NCBI GenBank assembly: GCA_030374765.1
Contig: JARGXX010000068.1
Span: forward strand, 2,232,001-2,296,000
Reading direction: 5' to 3'
DNA from: Agarophyton chilense
Taxonomy: Eukaryota > Rhodophyta > Florideophyceae > Gracilariales > Gracilariaceae
DNA: 64,000 bases
Below are positions 63,522-64,000 of the stretch, one piece after another. Below the pieces are notes generated by a model. The model made no database searches. It was not told the DNA's origin and saw only the letters and a list, made by a program, of their open reading frames with translations. Position 1 is the stretch's first letter. Every line of letters starts with the position of its first letter. The translations under genes were made by a program, and so were the position numbers.

Positions 63522-64000
63522 TTACTTCTCAGGAACGTGTTCCATCTTCACGCCCTCGAGGGCTTCTTCCATCTCTTCTTCAGAGACATTCTCTTCCTTC
63601 ATGTTCTTCATGTTCTCGACCACTTCTGTCACTGTCGATTTCTGCTCGCCTGTGGGCGTTACTCCTAAGACGTCTGCCTTTATTATGTGTGCCGGTATCA
63701 CAACTGAAGGGTGTGGTAGCGCCATGCCCAAGAGTTGATGCTTGTGTAAGCGACGCTCTTCAGAGCCAACATTGCTCACCAATATCCTGAAAGGGATCTT
63801 TGGGCTCACCTGTGCAATTCCGTTAGCGAATAGCAATTCACTAGTGTGCTAAAGTGCCGCGTTCGGCTGAATAACGATAAGTCCGGGCTTTTCTGTAACG
63901 ACTGATACCCATGTTTGAATTTTTGGTGGTATCACCGTTAGTTTACACACCCGAATCTTCGGAGATGTTCCGCGCAGTGGGGCTTCGTATTCCAATGACG
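63522..64000 (-). pseudogene. Protease-RT linker of element 2, cut by the window end
   Basis: 63836-63522 reads IPFRILVSNVGSEERRLHKHQ and LGMALPHPSVVIPAHI, matching the linker after the protease of element 1 (PFKVLVANFG and LGSVLPHPHAVVP). Upstream, beyond a TAG at about 63849, the frame continues with IPPKIQTWVSVVT and IVIQPN to the window edge. The protease active site itself lies outside the window. Confidence 0.82.

Overview
The window is nuclear eukaryotic DNA. I see spliceosomal introns with GT..AG borders of about 90 and 118 nt, a bZIP factor, a mitochondrial HIG1-domain protein, Golgi-type glycosyltransferases with single membrane anchors, and several eukaryotic transposon classes. 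Compact, mostly intronless genes set among decayed transposons, together with a GH16 enzyme carrying the catalytic ExDxxE motif, fit a florideophycean red alga (Chondrus-like). That assignment is inference from gene content.

Layout. 0-15.8 kb is a transposon graveyard: a pair of inverted repeat arms, a Ty1/copia relic on the minus strand (4.5-8.7 kb), a ~23-bp minisatellite, a PIF/Harbinger-like relic, a 42-bp hairpin tandem repeat, and a piggyBac-like transposase pseudogene cut by an LTR. 15.8-27.5 kb is an almost complete Ty3/gypsy chromovirus (element 1): LTR, gag with CCHC knuckle, pol (protease, RT, RNase H, integrase), chromodomain, then a long ORF on the opposite strand, polypurine tract and LTR. 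Two truncated inverted LTR fragments follow (27.6-28.5 kb). 30.1-40.1 kb is a gene island: bZIP, HIG1, Nucleotid_trans glycosyltransferase, GT14 glycosyltransferase, secreted repeat protein, conserved 186-aa protein, FkbM methyltransferase. 41.4-50.2 kb is sparser: a two-exon trypsin-like protease, a fragment of a paralogue, a 539-bp foldback element, a two-exon C2H2 protein and the GH16 gene. 51.7-56.2 kb is a tyrosine-recombinase (DIRS-like) retrotransposon. 59-64 kb is a second, diverged and decayed chromovirus (element 2) on the minus strand, running off the window end.

Main discovery candidate: both chromoviruses carry a homologous long ORF on the antisense strand between the chromodomain and the 3' LTR. 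It is convergent with pol and begins 47-82 bp inside the LTR edge. Four or more sequence blocks match in the same order although the two elements have diverged strongly. I recognise no domain in it. This suggests an antisense gene conserved in a red-algal chromovirus lineage, in the same position and orientation as antisense genes known from a few other LTR elements.

The island genes point to cell-surface polysaccharide work (two glycosyltransferases, a membrane-anchored FkbM methyltransferase, and GH16 10 kb away), but a joint pathway is only inferred.
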